Both the position numbers and the translations under genes were made by a program. From contig JAKOGH010000752.1 of assembly GCA_024811115.1 (NCBI GenBank), forward strand, positions 1-17,305: 17,305 nt of DNA, in the 5' to 3' direction. The DNA is from Terana coerulea (lineage: Eukaryota > Basidiomycota > Agaricomycetes > Polyporales > Phanerochaetaceae). Shown here piece after piece: positions 16,953 through 17,305 of this stretch. Positions within the stretch are counted from its first letter, which is position 1; every line of letters starts with the position of its first letter. The notes under the pieces are model-generated. The model was not told the origin of the DNA. It searched no databases and worked only from the letters and a program-made list of their open reading frames with translations.

Positions 16953-17305
16953 GTACGTGAAGTATCGCGCATTTAGATTCGCTAAGCATTACACTGGTAC
17001 TAGGGTGAGCCCACGACAGTCTCTCGAACATGCTGATTCTCATATACCATAGGTAGTCGCAGTAGTTGCGAAGTGGTCATCTTACCGCAGTCGTCACGGG
17101 TGACAACAAACATCTGTCAGTCTACACCATTTATCATCAAAGCCTATTGACTGAGGCAGTATTGTTCAAGCATGGCGTCACCTGACTTTTCTCCGGTTGC
17201 GCTCGCATGGCCTCTTCCTTCTGCGTAAAATATCTATCCTCATTGGGGATGTGTATTCACATGAGACGTGATCTTATCTGTCGCAGAAATTATTTCATAC
17301 TCCGT

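Larger units (their letters stand above)
15650..17305. repeat. Tandem segmental duplication, copy 2 (partner 11690-13334)
   Basis: It is collinear with copy 1 at an offset of about 3971 nt up to the window edge. The window ends at the position equivalent to about 13334, some 70 nt before the start codon of the DUF6533-like gene in the other copy. The left breakpoint lies within or at the start of the last aminotransferase exon. Confidence 0.88.

Overview
This window looks like nuclear DNA of a basidiomycete, most likely an Agaricomycete mushroom. The genes carry many short GT-AG introns (47-69 nt) with TNA branch-point-like motifs. Several proteins belong to families expanded in mushrooms: BTB/POZ proteins and a DUF6533-type multi-membrane protein. 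No tRNA, rRNA, CRISPR array or bacterial-style operon was seen. All gene models were built by eye from splice signals, reading-frame phase and remembered family motifs; no database search was run.

Layout. About 1-7.8 kb is a gene graveyard. It holds three decayed minus-strand BTB-like copies (about 0.1-0.8, 3.6-4.5 and 5.1-5.8 kb). The first and third sit in a diverged segmental duplication with a period near 4.99 kb. Upstream of the third copy is a protein-like frame split by a 1261-bp transposon (6275-7535). The transposon has about 100-bp terminal inverted repeats, TA on both sides and a Tc1/mariner-like transposase remnant. A 683-bp element is nested in its left repeat with a perfect 9-bp target duplication.

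From 7.8 to 12.0 kb lie three apparently intact genes: a 3-exon BTB protein (minus, 227 aa), a 4-exon BLI-3-like split-barrel flavin/PNPOx-family protein (minus, 202 aa) and a 5-exon class III aminotransferase resembling GABA transaminase (plus, 473 aa, probable mitochondrial presequence). The last two are divergent and share a 565-bp intergenic region.

From 12.0 kb to the end there is a second tandem duplication with a period of about 3.97 kb. The last aminotransferase exon plus about 1.3 kb downstream (11.7-13.3 kb) recurs at 15.7-17.3 kb as a frameshifted fragment. Between the copies is a 12-exon DUF6533-like membrane protein gene (13402-15255) whose 5' end has one splice-phase conflict. 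No shared pathway is evident. The common themes are local tandem duplication, pseudogenisation and transposon nesting. I found no convincing new multi-gene system; the best findings are the nested transposon that splits a reading frame and the two duplication modules.
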